Assembly (NCBI GenBank): GCA_903842755.1
Contig: CAIMNF010000259.1
Location: 1 to 5,904, forward strand
DNA length: 5,904 nt
Origin: Oligoflexia bacterium
GTDB taxonomy: Bacteria; Bdellovibrionota; UBA1018; CAIMNF01
Reading direction: 5' to 3'
Shown one piece after another: positions 5,822-5,904 of the stretch (its first letter is position 1; the number at the start of each line of letters is the position of its first letter). The notes under the pieces are model-generated. The model searched no databases and had not been told where the DNA came from. It saw nothing but the letters and a program-made list of their open reading frames with translations. Made by a program: the position numbers and the translations under genes.

Positions 5822-5904
5822 TTCGCTAAAATTTGCTCGCGAAAGATCAAAAAAAACTGCAAATTGCGGGCGGCTTTTCTAGTCAAGCTTCATTCAAGTA
5901 CAAT

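Noticed and set aside
5822..5904. Short repeats (TTCGC/GCGAA) and an A8 run after the HNH gene.
   Set aside because: The stem is only 5 bp with no downstream T run, so it is not convincing as a terminator for either strand.

Overview
The window looks like bacterial chromosome of moderate GC content from a Gram-negative organism. Two features suggest a deltaproteobacterium-like or Bdellovibrionota-like lineage. One is a 111-residue HNH protein of a type I associate with those groups. The other is an XRE regulator opening with a KRGRPKGK basic arm. This placement is inference: there is no rRNA or other phylogenetic marker here. I see no tRNA, rRNA, insertion sequence, CRISPR array or phage gene.

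Left part, minus strand: a 250-residue lipoprotein of unknown function (110-862) lies 86 bp downstream of a large UvrD/Rep/PcrA-type DNA helicase (949-3177) in the same orientation. A 76-bp divergent spacer separates the helicase from the next block. Bases 1-109 hold no gene that can be assigned.

Middle part, plus strand: thyA (thymidylate synthase) and folA (dihydrofolate reductase) form a tight pair with overlapping stop and start (TAATG). ThyA consumes methylenetetrahydrofolate to make dTMP and releases dihydrofolate, which FolA reduces again. As written, thyA is broken by one missing T in a run of seven at 3761-3767. Reading one extra T, or a -1 slip there, restores a 264-residue protein with every catalytic residue at E. 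coli numbering. The break is therefore more likely a sequence error, a very recent mutation or slippage than an old pseudogene.

Right part, plus strand: 294 bp without a gene (4617-4910) carry several inverted repeats and a run of possible RNA hairpins, some mutually exclusive. They lead into an XRE-family regulator with an AT-hook-like N-terminus (4911-5381). A strong intrinsic terminator follows (5412-5458), then a small HNH nuclease-like protein (5486-5821). The last 83 bases hold nothing I can assign.

Most of the window is ordinary housekeeping DNA. The points most worth a second look are the thyA frameshift and the structured leader of the XRE gene. I do not see convincing evidence of a new multi-gene system.
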